Origin: Streptomyces massasporeus
GTDB taxonomy: Bacteria > Actinomycetota > Actinomycetes > Streptomycetales > Streptomycetaceae
Assembly: GCF_014648995.1 (NCBI RefSeq)
Contig: NZ_BMSE01000005.1
Span: 124,001 to 188,000 of the forward strand
Direction of reading: 5' to 3'
Length of the DNA: 64,000 nt
The notes under the pieces are model-generated. The model worked only from the letters and a program-made list of their open reading frames with translations, had not been told where the DNA came from and ran no database searches. Both the position numbers and the translations under genes were made by a program. Below are positions 56,853 to 64,000 of the stretch, piece by piece. Each line of letters begins with the position of its first letter. Position 1 is the first letter of the stretch.

Positions 56853-56890
56853 GGGCCGTCGGCCACGGCAACCGCCGTGGCCGGCGGCCC
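56853..56890 (+). other. Intra-operon hairpin between drrB and the second glycosyltransferase gene
   Basis: Seventeen-base arms with one G-U pair and a 4-base loop, filling most of the 65-bp gap. It may partly terminate or stabilise the upstream drrAB message. Confidence 0.55.
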
Positions 56891-56912
56891 CCGGACGATC
56901 CGAAGGAGAAGC

Positions 56913-58055
56913 ATGCGATTCCTGTTCGTCGCCGGGGGAGGTGCCGCGCCCGTGCACGCCAGCGTGCCGCTCGCCTCCGCGGCCCGCACGGCCGGCCACG
57001 AGGTCATCGTGGCCGCGCCCGAGGAGAACCTCGACCTCATCACCGGTCTCGGTCTGCCCGCCCGCGGCGTGACCGCCCTGGGCATGGCCGATGCCATGCT
57101 CAAGGACCGGGAAGGCAACTGGCTGCCCATGCCCACGGGCGAGGCCGACGAGATGGACTTCGGAGGACGCGGCTTCGCCCGGCTGTCCGCGGCCGGTCTC
57201 GCGGGCACCCTCGAACTTGCCGAGGCATGGCGCCCGGACGTGGTGATCGGCGGCGAGTACAACCTGGCCGGTCCGCTCGTCGCCCACAAACTGGGCGTTC
57301 CCCTCGTCCGTCACACCTGGGCCATCTACGACCGCACCGAGGTCGACTGGCAGGGCGCCACGGACGAACTCCGCCCCGAACTCGCACAGTTCGGCCTTGA
57401 CGCGATCCCCGACGCGGCCCTCTTCGTCGACATCACCCCGCCCAGCGTGCGACCCGACCACGCCGAACCCGCCCAGGCCATGCGCTGGACCGCGGGCAAC
57501 CCGCAGATACCGCTCGAGCCCTGGATGTACACCAAGGGCGACCGCCCCCGCGTGCTCATCACCTCCGGCTCGCGCAGTGCCTTCATTCCCGCGCTCGGTA
57601 TGGACTTCTTCCGGCCGTTGCTCGACAACCCGCTCCTGAACGCCGGTGACATCGAGGTCGTCGTGGCCACGGGCGAGCCGCTCGCCGGGCAGATCCGGGA
57701 GGCCTACCCGGAGATCAAGGCCGGATTCGTCCCCCTGGACGTGATCGCACCCACCCTCGACCTCGCCGTCCACCACGGCGGCGGCGTCACCGTGATGACG
57801 CTGCTGAGCGCCGGGGTGCCGCAGCTCGTCCTCCCCGAGATCCTGGCCTCGGCGATTCCGCTGCGACGGGTCGACGAGTACGGCGCCACGCACACGCTGG
57901 CCTCGCACCAGGAACCGCCCGAGGAAGTGGCCGCGGACATCTCGAAGATGCTGTCCGACACCTCCTACCGGCGTCGCGCCCGCGATCTCGCCAACGAGAT
58001 CGCCGGGCTGCCGGCTCCCGCCGAGGTCGTCAAGGCGATCGAGGCCCTGGTCTGA
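56913..58055 (+). CDS. GT1-family glycosyltransferase (second of two)
   Basis: A 380-residue GT-B enzyme, MRFLFVAGGGAAPVHASVPLASAA at the N terminus. The donor site reads VHHGGGVTVMTLLSAGVPQLVLP, so the usual HHGGxGT is changed to HHGGGVT. It should attach the second sugar. It shares its start region style with the first glycosyltransferase but is clearly diverged. GAAGGAGAA precedes the start; it may be co-transcribed with drrAB through the hairpin. Confidence 0.87.
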   Translation: MRFLFVAGGGAAPVHASVPLASAARTAGHEVIVAAPEENLDLITGLGLPARGVTALGMADAMLKDREGNWLPMPTGEADEMDFGGRGFARLSAAGLAGTLELAEAWRPDVVIGGEYNLAGPLVAHKLGVPLVRHTWAIYDRTEVDWQGATDELRPELAQFGLDAIPDAALFVDITPPSVRPDHAEPAQAMRWTAGNPQIPLEPWMYTKGDRPRVLITSGSRSAFIPALGMDFFRPLLDNPLLNAGDIEVVVATGEPLAGQIREAYPEIKAGFVPLDVIAPTLDLAVHHGGGVTVMTLLSAGVPQLVLPEILASAIPLRRVDEYGATHTLASHQEPPEEVAADISKMLSDTSYRRRARDLANEIAGLPAPAEVVKAIEALV

Positions 58056-58083
58056 GACGCCTTCTGCGGCACCCCTGAACCAA

Positions 58084-58122
58084 CGATGGTGCCCACCCCC
58101 TGCGAGGGGGTGGGCACCATCG
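58084..58122. terminator. Bidirectional terminator between glycosyltransferase and aminotransferase genes
   Basis: Seventeen-base perfect arms starting CGATGGTGCCC with a TGCGA loop, between two convergent stops. Confidence 0.85.
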
Positions 58123-58147
58123 CGTCGTCCGCGGCCGCCGCGAGCGG

Positions 58148-59266
58148 TCAGACGCTGAGCACGGCCTCCCGCACGGCCGAGATCACCTTGTCCTGCAGAC
58201 CGGCCGGCAGCGACGGATACATCGGCAGCGAGAAGATCTCGTCGGCGAGCCGCTCGGTCACGGGCAGCGAGCCGCGCTCGTAACCGAGGTGCCGGAAACC
58301 TTCGTTGGTGTGAACCGGCCACGGGTAGCTGATGTTCAGGGCGATGTCGTGACGCTTGACGTGCTCGATGATCGCGTCACGGCGGGGGTGGCGCACCACG
58401 TAGACGTAGTAGACATGGTCGTTCCCCTCGGTCACCGACGGCAGCAGCAGCCCGTGTTCGGCGAGGTCGCCCAGCCCCTCGCGATACCGGTCGGCCACCG
58501 CCCGGCGGCCCGCGACATAGGCGTCCAGCCGGCGCAGCTTGCGGCGCAGGATCTCGGCCTGCACCTCGTCCAGCCGACTGTTGTGCCCGGGCGTCTGCAC
58601 CACGTAGTAGGTCTTCTCCATGCCGTAGTAGCGCAGCCGCCGCAGCGCCGCGTCGACGTCCGGGTCGGAGGTGAGCACCGCCCCGCCGTCGCCGTACGCG
58701 CCGAGCACCTTGGTGGGGTAGAAGGAGAACGCGGCCGCGTCCCCCATCGCGCCGGCGCGTTCGCCGTGGTGCCGGGCACCGTGCGCCTGTGCGCAGTCCT
58801 CCAGGATCACCAACCGGTGCCGCTCGGCTAGCGCGCGCAGCGGCGCCATGTCGACGCACTGCCCGTACAGGTGCACGGGAAGCAGGGCCTTGGTGCGCGG
58901 GGTGACGGCCGCGGCGACCTGGTCCGTGTCCATCAGGAAGTCGTCCTCGCGGATGTCGACGAAGACCGGCGTCGCCCCGGCCCCGTCGATGGCCACCACC
59001 GTCGGTGCCGCCGTGTTCGACACGGTGATCACCTCGTCGCCGGGGCCCACGCCCAGTGCCTGCAACCCGAGTTTGACCGCGTTCGTGCCGTTGTCCACGC
59101 CGGTGCAATGGGCGCTGCCGTGGTAGGCGGCGAACTCCTCCTCGAAACCCGCCACACTCGGCCCGAGCACCAGCCTGCCCGAGCGGAACACCGTCTCGAC
59201 GGCGTCCAGCAGGTCCTCGCGCTCCGCCTCGTACTCCGGCAGGTAGTCCCACACATAGGTCGTCAT
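58148..59266 (-). CDS. dTDP-sugar 3-aminotransferase (DegT/DnrJ/EryC1)
   Basis: A 372-residue PLP aminotransferase with [10 protein letters not shown] (PLP Asp), the Schiff-base Lys in [15 protein letters not shown] and the [17 protein letters not shown]-terminal region. It transfers an amino group to the 3-keto sugar nucleotide. As the only sugar aminotransferase in the window it may serve both amino sugar branches. Its start overlaps the upstream ketoreductase stop (ATGA). Confidence 0.92.
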   Translation of the reverse strand: MTTYVWDYLPEYEAEREDLLDAVETVFRSGRLVLGPSVAGFEEEFAAYHGSAHCTGVDNGTNAVKLGLQALGVGPGDEVITVSNTAAPTVVAIDGAGATPVFVDIREDDFLMDTDQVAAAVTPRTKALLPVHLYGQCVDMAPLRALAERHRLVILEDCAQAHGARHHGERAGAMGDAAAFSFYPTKVLGAYGDGGAVLTSDPDVDAALRRLRYYGMEKTYYVVQTPGHNSRLDEVQAEILRRKLRRLDAYVAGRRAVADRYREGLGDLAEHGLLLPSVTEGNDHVYYVYVVRHPRRDAIIEHVKRHDIALNISYPWPVHTNEGFRHLGYERGSLPVTERLADEIFSLPMYPSLPAGLQDKVISAVREAVLSV

Positions 59267-60240
59267 GCCGACGGCTCTCCTTTTCGCGTCGCGACGTCTT
59301 CTCGCTCGGTGAACTCACGCCAATAGGCCTCCACCGCGTCGGTGAGCGGCCTCCGCGGCCGCCAGCCGAGCGACCGCCACGCGGGACCGGTGTCCACGCG
59401 CGACCAGGTCTCGGTGGAGTGCTGTCTCCCGGTCCCGCTGTGCTCCTCCACGACGGCGGGCAGCCCGCTGCGCTGGATCAGCAGGTCGACCAGCGACCGC
59501 ACGGAGGTGCTCTCGCCACTGCCGATGTCGACCAGTTCCCCGGTCCGCCGCGACATCGCCGCGGCCACCACGGCCTCGGCGACATCGCGCACGTCCACGT
59601 AGTCGCGGTGCGCCAGCAGCGGGTCGAGCCGGATCACCGCGGGGCCGCCCCGGGCCTGCAGAAGCTGCCCCGCGACCTGCCCGAGCAGGCTCACGTCCGG
59701 GCTGCCCGGCCCGGCGATGTTGCTGATCCGCAGCACCATCCCGGTCAGTTCCCCGGTGTGGAACCGGTCCAGCACGGCCCGGGTCGCGGCGAGTTTCGCC
59801 CGGCCGTACGCGCTGGTCGGCCGGGTCTCGGCGACCGCGGTCGTGGAACTGCCCTCCCGCATCCGGCCGTACTCGAGCACCGAACCGAGGTGGACCAGCC
59901 GCGGACGCACGGGCAGCGTCTCCAGGGCGTCCAGCAGTCGCAGCGTCGGGACCGCGGCGGCCTCCCACATCTGGTCGTCCCGCCGCCCCCAGATGCTCCC
60001 GACGGCGTTGACCACGACCCCGGCCCCCGTCTCGCCCAGCTCGAGGGCCAGTTCACGGGCCAGTTCGCGCGCGGGCCGCGTGACCAGGTCGAGGGCGAGG
60101 AAGCGCCAGGGCGGGAGATCGGCCGGTGCCCCGCGGGCCACGGACACGACCTCGACGCCCCGCTCGTCGAGGGCGGCGCACACATGCCGCCCGAGGAAAC
60201 CCGTACCGCCCAGGACGACGACCCTGCCGTTCGCGGACAT
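59263..60240 (-). CDS. NDP-hexose 4-ketoreductase (second of two)
   Basis: A 325-residue SDR with [17 protein letters not shown] near 7-23 and the catalytic Tyr/Lys in [10 protein letters not shown]. It resembles the first ketoreductase over its whole length. Its product stereochemistry cannot be read from sequence. It is the first gene of the operon with the aminotransferase; a minus-strand SARP-type pair lies 98 bp upstream. Confidence 0.85.
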   Translation of the reverse strand: MSANGRVVVLGGTGFLGRHVCAALDERGVEVVSVARGAPADLPPWRFLALDLVTRPARELARELALELGETGAGVVVNAVGSIWGRRDDQMWEAAAVPTLRLLDALETLPVRPRLVHLGSVLEYGRMREGSSTTAVAETRPTSAYGRAKLAATRAVLDRFHTGELTGMVLRISNIAGPGSPDVSLLGQVAGQLLQARGGPAVIRLDPLLAHRDYVDVRDVAEAVVAAAMSRRTGELVDIGSGESTSVRSLVDLLIQRSGLPAVVEEHSGTGRQHSTETWSRVDTGPAWRSLGWRPRRPLTDAVEAYWREFTEREDVATRKGEPSA

Positions 60241-60337
60241 GGTGTCCTTCCTTCCGCTGCCTGTGGCCGTCGCCGGTCGGTGCCCGTGCGGTTCTGTCCC
60301 ACCGAGGGACGACGGCGTGCCGAGGGCATCGTGGACC

Positions 60338-60355
60338 GTCTCGATCGCGACTCGC
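60338..60355 (-). promoter_or_regulatory. Candidate SARP-type heptamer pair upstream of the second ketoreductase
   Basis: On the minus strand GCGAGTC then TCGAGAC, 11 bp apart. The first has one mismatch to TCGAGTC. It lies in the divergent gap with the second N-methyltransferase gene. Confidence 0.4.
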
Positions 60356-60448
60356 TCAAGCCCCGGCCGGGTTCCAGCGGCGCTCGATGCGGAGCGGGGA
60401 GTCTGCCGGGAGTCAGAAGGACATTCACCGCCCGGCAACGGAGGCAGC

Positions 60449-61162
60449 ATGTACGGCGCCGACTCGGCCAAGATCTACCACGCCCAACACACCGCGCGGG
60501 GCAAGGACTACGCCGCTGAGGCGGAACTCGTCGCCGAGCAGATCCGCGAGCGGCTGCCCGGTGCCTCCAGCGTGCTGGACGTCGCCTGCGGCACGGGCGG
60601 GCACCTCGGGGCGTTCACCGAACTCATCGGCAACGCCGAGGGCATCGACCTCTCGGAGCCCATGCTGGAGATCGCCCGTGCCGACCTGCCCGATGTCCCG
60701 CTGCACACCGGCGACATGCGCTCCTTCGACCTCGGCCGCACCTTCGACGCCGTCACCTGCCTGTTCGCCTCCATCGGCTACGTCGGCTCCGAGGACGAAC
60801 TGCACCAATCGCTGCGGTGCTTCGCCCGGCACGTCGTGCCCGGGGGAGTGGTGGCCGTCGAACCGTGGTGGTTCCCCGAGACCTACGTCGACCGCTGGGT
60901 CTCCAGCGACGTCATCGACGCGGACGGCACCACCATCGCCCGCGTCGCGCACACCGTCCGGGACGGCGACGCGTCCCGGATGAGCGTCCACTACCTGATC
61001 GCCTCGCCCGACGGCGGTGTCCGGTACGTCACCGAGGTCCACCGGGCGATGCTCTTCACCCGCGACCAGTACGAGAACGCCTTCCGGCAGGCCGGCCTGC
61101 GGCCCGAGTACGTGCCGGGGGTGCTGTCCGGCCGCGGGCTGTTCACCGGCGTCCGTGAGTGA
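60449..61162 (+). CDS. Amino sugar N,N-dimethyltransferase (second of two)
   Basis: A 237-residue TylM1-type methyltransferase with VLDVACGTGGHLGAF, HTGDMRSFDLG and LFASIGYVGSEDEL. It resembles the one at 28232, so each of the two amino sugars probably has its own dimethylation step, or one enzyme serves D and the other L sugar. GGAGG precedes the ATG. Confidence 0.88.
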   Translation: MYGADSAKIYHAQHTARGKDYAAEAELVAEQIRERLPGASSVLDVACGTGGHLGAFTELIGNAEGIDLSEPMLEIARADLPDVPLHTGDMRSFDLGRTFDAVTCLFASIGYVGSEDELHQSLRCFARHVVPGGVVAVEPWWFPETYVDRWVSSDVIDADGTTIARVAHTVRDGDASRMSVHYLIASPDGGVRYVTEVHRAMLFTRDQYENAFRQAGLRPEYVPGVLSGRGLFTGVRE

Positions 61163-61185
61163 GGCGGACGGGGCGCAAGCGGCAC

Positions 61186-61203
61186 TCCGACCGGGTTCGA
61201 GCG
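61186..61203 (+). promoter_or_regulatory. Weak SARP-type heptamer upstream of the oxidoreductase
   Basis: TCGAGCG at 61197 is a full heptamer; the copy 11 bp upstream (TCCGACC) matches only in part. GAACAT follows eight bases downstream as a possible -10. Confidence 0.3.
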
Positions 61204-61272
61204 CGGCACCGGAACATGCGTCCAGCCGAGCGCCGGACCCGGGCGCTCACCGATCCTCATGAGAGGTGGCCT

Positions 61273-61923
61273 GTGGCCCGCCTGCTGCACATCGACTCCT
61301 CGCCCTCGCCCTACTCCGTCTCGCGCCGCCTCGCCGGTGTCTTCCGGGAGACCTGGGCCAAGGAACTGCCCGACGGCGACATCACCCACCGGGATCTGGT
61401 GGCGACCCCGCTTCCGCACCTGGACGCCGACGGGGTCCACACCCTTCTCAACGCCCCCGAGACCGACGCCCAGCGCACCGCCGCCGCGCTGCACGACGAA
61501 CTCGTCGAGGAGGTGCTGTCCGCGGACGCGCTGCTGATCAGCGCGCCCATGCACAACTGGACCATCCCCTCCCACCTCAAGGCGTGGCTGGACCAGTCCC
61601 TGCTGATGGGCCGCACCCTGCCCTTCGACCCGTCCGTGAACCCGCTCGCGGGCCGGCCGGCCACGGTCGTCCTGGCGTACGGCGGCGACTACGGACCCGC
61701 CTCGCCGGACCACGCGATGGACCACTGCGCGCCGTACCTGCGGACCGTGCTGGGTCAGGTCCTCGGCTACGACCTGGAGATCATCACCGCCTCGCACACC
61801 GTCGCCCCGTTCACCTCCCAGGACCCGGGAGAGCACGAGAAGGCCGCCGTCTCGCTGCGGGAGGCGGAGAGCGCGGTGGCGGAGCGGGCCCGGACGACCG
61901 CCGCGGTGCCGGCCCGCGCCTGA
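61273..61923 (+). CDS. FMN-dependent NADH:quinone oxidoreductase (azoreductase type)
   Basis: A 216-residue flavodoxin-fold protein of the AzoR family: LLHIDSSPSPYSVSRRLA (FMN phosphate loop), SAPMHNWTIPSHLKAWLD and YGGDYGP. Such enzymes reduce quinones by two electrons. At the end of an anthraquinone-type cluster it may act on the core's quinone as tailoring or detoxification; this is inferred. The GTG at 61273 has GAGAGGTGG upstream. Confidence 0.85.
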   Translation: MARLLHIDSSPSPYSVSRRLAGVFRETWAKELPDGDITHRDLVATPLPHLDADGVHTLLNAPETDAQRTAAALHDELVEEVLSADALLISAPMHNWTIPSHLKAWLDQSLLMGRTLPFDPSVNPLAGRPATVVLAYGGDYGPASPDHAMDHCAPYLRTVLGQVLGYDLEIITASHTVAPFTSQDPGEHEKAAVSLREAESAVAERARTTAAVPARA

Positions 61924-61951
61924 TCGAGAGCGGCCGCGTGGGGGACACCCC

Positions 61952-62965
61952 TCACGCCGGCCGCCCCTCGGCCGCCGGATCGCGGACGCGGCCGGCCCAC
62001 TCGTCGCTCTCCGGCCAGGCCGCCCGCTGCAGCCGCCCGGTGAGCGTCCGCAACCGCTCCACCAGCTCCGCCGGCTCGTGCACCACGAAGTCGAACCCGA
62101 ACGCGGCCACCCACACCGCCAGATGGTCCAGGCTGTCCGAGCCGATGCGCAGCACGCACGACTCGTCGTCGATGGGCTCCACCGTGCCCAGCGTCGTCGG
62201 CACCTCGTCGGCCACCTCCGTCGCCGAGCCGCGCATCGTCAGCACGGCCCGGTAGCGGTACTGCGCGGTGGTGCGCCCCGTCGACAGATAGCTCACCAGA
62301 TCCTCGGTCGGCAACGGCCGCGGGCTGAAGCGCGGCCCGGTCGGCACCCTGAGCTCCAGCCGGTCGACCCGGAACCTGCGCCAGTCCGACCGCTGGGTGT
62401 CCCACGCGAAGAGGTACCAGCGCCGCGCGTCGTGGACGAGCCGGTACGGCTCCACGTCACGCACCGTGCGTTCCCCGTCGTAGGACACGTAGTCGAACCG
62501 GAGCCGTTCGCGGTCACGCACGGCCGAGGCGATCGCGCTCAGCGCCGACGCGTCGATCGTGCGGCCCGGCGTCGGCATGGTGACCATGGCCGCGCCGAGC
62601 GTGTTGATCTGATGGCGCAGCCGGGAGGGCAGTACCTGGTCCAGCTTCGCCAGCGCCCTGACGGACGTCTCCGCGATGCCCGTGACCGCGCCCGACGCCG
62701 CCGTACGCAGCCCCACCGCCACGGCCACCGCCTCCTCGTCGTCGAGCAGCAGGGGCGGCAGCGAGGCACCGGCCCCCAGCTGGTACCCGCCGCCCACACC
62801 GCCGATGGCGTTGATCGGGTAGCCCAGCGCGCGCAGCTTGTCCACGTCGCGCCGGATGGTCCGCGCGCTGACGCCCAGCCGGTCCGACAATTCCTGCCCT
62901 GACCAGTCACGTTGTGTCTGCATCAGCCCGAGCAGACGCAGCAGCCGCGCCGAGGTTTCCAACAT
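61952..62965 (-). CDS. WYL-domain (YafY-type) transcriptional regulator
   Basis: A 337-residue regulator: N-terminal HTH_11 (about 1-60, LSDRLGVSARTIRRDVDKLRALG) and WYL domain (about 140-215, RRWYLFAWDTQRSDWRRFRVDRL) with a C-terminal extension. WYL proteins often sense nucleic acid or nucleotide ligands, some of them after DNA damage. It is divergent from the NmrA-type gene across 81 bp that hold a GCGGTCA-N5-TGACCGC palindrome. Confidence 0.88.
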   Translation of the reverse strand: MLETSARLLRLLGLMQTQRDWSGQELSDRLGVSARTIRRDVDKLRALGYPINAIGGVGGGYQLGAGASLPPLLLDDEEAVAVAVGLRTAASGAVTGIAETSVRALAKLDQVLPSRLRHQINTLGAAMVTMPTPGRTIDASALSAIASAVRDRERLRFDYVSYDGERTVRDVEPYRLVHDARRWYLFAWDTQRSDWRRFRVDRLELRVPTGPRFSPRPLPTEDLVSYLSTGRTTAQYRYRAVLTMRGSATEVADEVPTTLGTVEPIDDESCVLRIGSDSLDHLAVWVAAFGFDFVVHEPAELVERLRTLTGRLQRAAWPESDEWAGRVRDPAAEGRPA

Positions 62966-62986
62966 GGCGAGAGTTTCGCATCAATG

Positions 62987-63005
62987 GCGGTCAATAGATG
63001 ACCGC
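62987..63005. promoter_or_regulatory. Palindrome GCGGTCA-N5-TGACCGC at the WYL/NmrA promoter
   Basis: Seven-base perfect arms with a 5-bp spacer (ATAGA), 21 bp upstream of the WYL start and 41 bp upstream of the NmrA-type start. It is the likely operator of the WYL regulator. The same arms and spacing occur upstream of the AlkZ-like gene. Confidence 0.6.
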
Positions 63006-63046
63006 GAATGCTCCTAACGTCGCTCCCAGACGGAAGGAGACCCCCC

Positions 63047-63871
63047 ATGACCATTCTCGTAGCCGGTGCCACGGGCAACGTCGGACGTCCCCTCGTGGAG
63101 CAGCTGCTCGCCTCGGGACACCAGGTGCGCGCCCTGACCCGCAATCCCGCCAAGGCCGATCTGCCGGCCGGCGCCGAGGCCGTCGCCGGGAACCTGGCGG
63201 ACACCGCCAGCCTGGCCCAGGCCTTCGACGGAGTGAGCGCCGCCCACCTGATCAGCTTCAACGGCGAGGACTTCTCCCCGCTGACGAACGGCGTGGAGAT
63301 CGCCGAACTGGCGCGCAAGGCCGGCGTCCGCCGGGTGACGGTGCTCAAGGGCGATGTGGAGAAGAGCCCGCTGGAGGAGGCGGTCGAGGCCAGTGGCCTG
63401 GAGTGGACCCACCTCTCGCCGGTGGAGTTCATGTCCAACGCTCTGGAATGGGCCGAGTCCATCACCTCCGAGGGCGTCGTCCGCGAGGCGTTCGCCGAGG
63501 CCAAGAGCGCCATGGTGCACGAGGCGGACATCGCCGCGGTCGCCGCGGTCGCCCTGACCGCGGACGGCCACGCGGGCCAGGAGTACTGGCTCACCGGCCC
63601 CGAGGCGCTGACCCCTCCGGACAAGGTCCGCATCATCGCCGAGGCCCTCGGCCGCGAGGTGCGCTATGTCGAGCTGTCCCAGGACGAGATCGTCGGGCAG
63701 TGGCGCGAACAGGGCTACTCGGACGAGGACATCGAGTTCTTCATCATGATGCGCACCAACCCGCCGGAGGCCGGCTACACCGTGCTGCCGACGGTGGAGA
63801 AGGTCACGGGCAAGCCGGCCCGGACCTTCGCCCAGTGGGTGCGGGAGAACGCGGCCGCCTTCGGCGGCTGA
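63047..63871 (+). CDS. NmrA-like NAD(P)-binding oxidoreductase
   Basis: A 274-residue atypical SDR with ILVAGATGNVGRPLVEQLL at 3-21 and no YxxxK catalytic pair, as in NmrA/HSCARG-type redox sensors and some quinone reductases. GGAAGGAGA precedes the ATG. It is divergent from the WYL regulator, which probably controls it. Its place beyond the cluster edge makes a biosynthetic role uncertain. Confidence 0.82.
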   Translation: MTILVAGATGNVGRPLVEQLLASGHQVRALTRNPAKADLPAGAEAVAGNLADTASLAQAFDGVSAAHLISFNGEDFSPLTNGVEIAELARKAGVRRVTVLKGDVEKSPLEEAVEASGLEWTHLSPVEFMSNALEWAESITSEGVVREAFAEAKSAMVHEADIAAVAAVALTADGHAGQEYWLTGPEALTPPDKVRIIAEALGREVRYVELSQDEIVGQWREQGYSDEDIEFFIMMRTNPPEAGYTVLPTVEKVTGKPARTFAQWVRENAAAFGG

Positions 63872-63942
63872 CCACGGCGCGAACACAGCGCGCCGCGAGC
63901 GGCACCGACGGCACCCGGGCCGGCCGGTACCGCACCCGGACA

Positions 63943-63975
63943 GGGCCGGGCGGGAATCCCCCGCCCGCCCGGCCC
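63943..63975 (+). terminator. Terminator after the NmrA-like gene
   Basis: Twelve-base perfect arms GGGCCGGGCGGG / CCCGCCCGGCCC with a 9-base loop, 71 bp after the stop. The rest of the window end has no gene. Confidence 0.7.
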
Positions 63976-64000
63976 CCTTCCGCCCGGCGCCGCGAGTTCG

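Overview
The window is high-GC DNA with Streptomyces-style codon use (G/C in third positions, many GTG starts, ATGA/GTGA gene overlaps, one rare TTA codon). It looks like a Streptomyces chromosome segment with ordinary metabolic genes on the left and an aromatic polyketide gene cluster from about 20.7 to 61.9 kb.

Left flank (1-20.7 kb). A CocE/NonD hydrolase cut by the window edge pairs with an ATP-grasp ligase. A PAS-GAF-SpoIIE phosphatase/anti-sigma-type sensor and a GntR regulator follow. The GntR gene faces a tight sarcosine/one-carbon operon, glyA-soxB-soxD-soxA-soxG-purU. Next come a hotdog thioesterase, a divergent LysE exporter/AsnC regulator pair, an aminoglycoside-phosphotransferase-fold protein, a haloperoxidase-type hydrolase, an AraC regulator, a DUF5701 protein and an XRE/NB-ARC/TPR regulator.

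Biosynthetic cluster (about 20.7-61.9 kb). A type II minimal PKS (KS-alpha, chain length factor, ACP) sits with a didomain aromatase/cyclase, a metallo-beta-lactamase-fold cyclase, a C9-type ketoreductase, a SnoaL-like and an SRPBCC protein. Beside it lies a two-protein type I PKS: a KSQ-AT-ACP loader and a KS-AT(methylmalonyl)-DH-ER-KR-ACP extender. These are flanked by a free acyltransferase and a KAS III-like protein with Ser at the active site. This layout predicts that a short branched acyl starter is built by the type I PKS and handed to the type II PKS, as in hedamycin. An acyl-CoA dehydrogenase, a P450 and an FAD monooxygenase could then unsaturate and oxidise the side chain. Two glycosyltransferases, two N-methyltransferases, two 4-ketoreductases, RmlA, RmlB, an epimerase, a sugar 3-aminotransferase and a 3-C-methyltransferase point to two dimethylamino deoxysugars, one C-methylated. 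Together with an AlkZ-like DNA glycosylase this gives a pluramycin-type (anthrapyran C-glycoside, DNA-alkylating) prediction. The exact compound is inferred.

Regulation and resistance. One SARP activator carries a TTA codon near its start. Heptamer repeats spaced 11 bp, as SARPs bind, lie upstream of most of the cluster's operons. Three palindromes with 7-bp arms and a 5-bp spacer (GCGGTCA/TGACCGC twice, GCGGACA/TGTCCGC once) lie upstream of the DNA glycosylase, the DrrAB exporter and a WYL regulator, suggesting a shared resistance regulon.

Right flank (61.9-64 kb): a WYL-domain regulator divergent from an NmrA-type oxidoreductase. No tRNA, rRNA, CRISPR array, insertion sequence or integrase was recognised.
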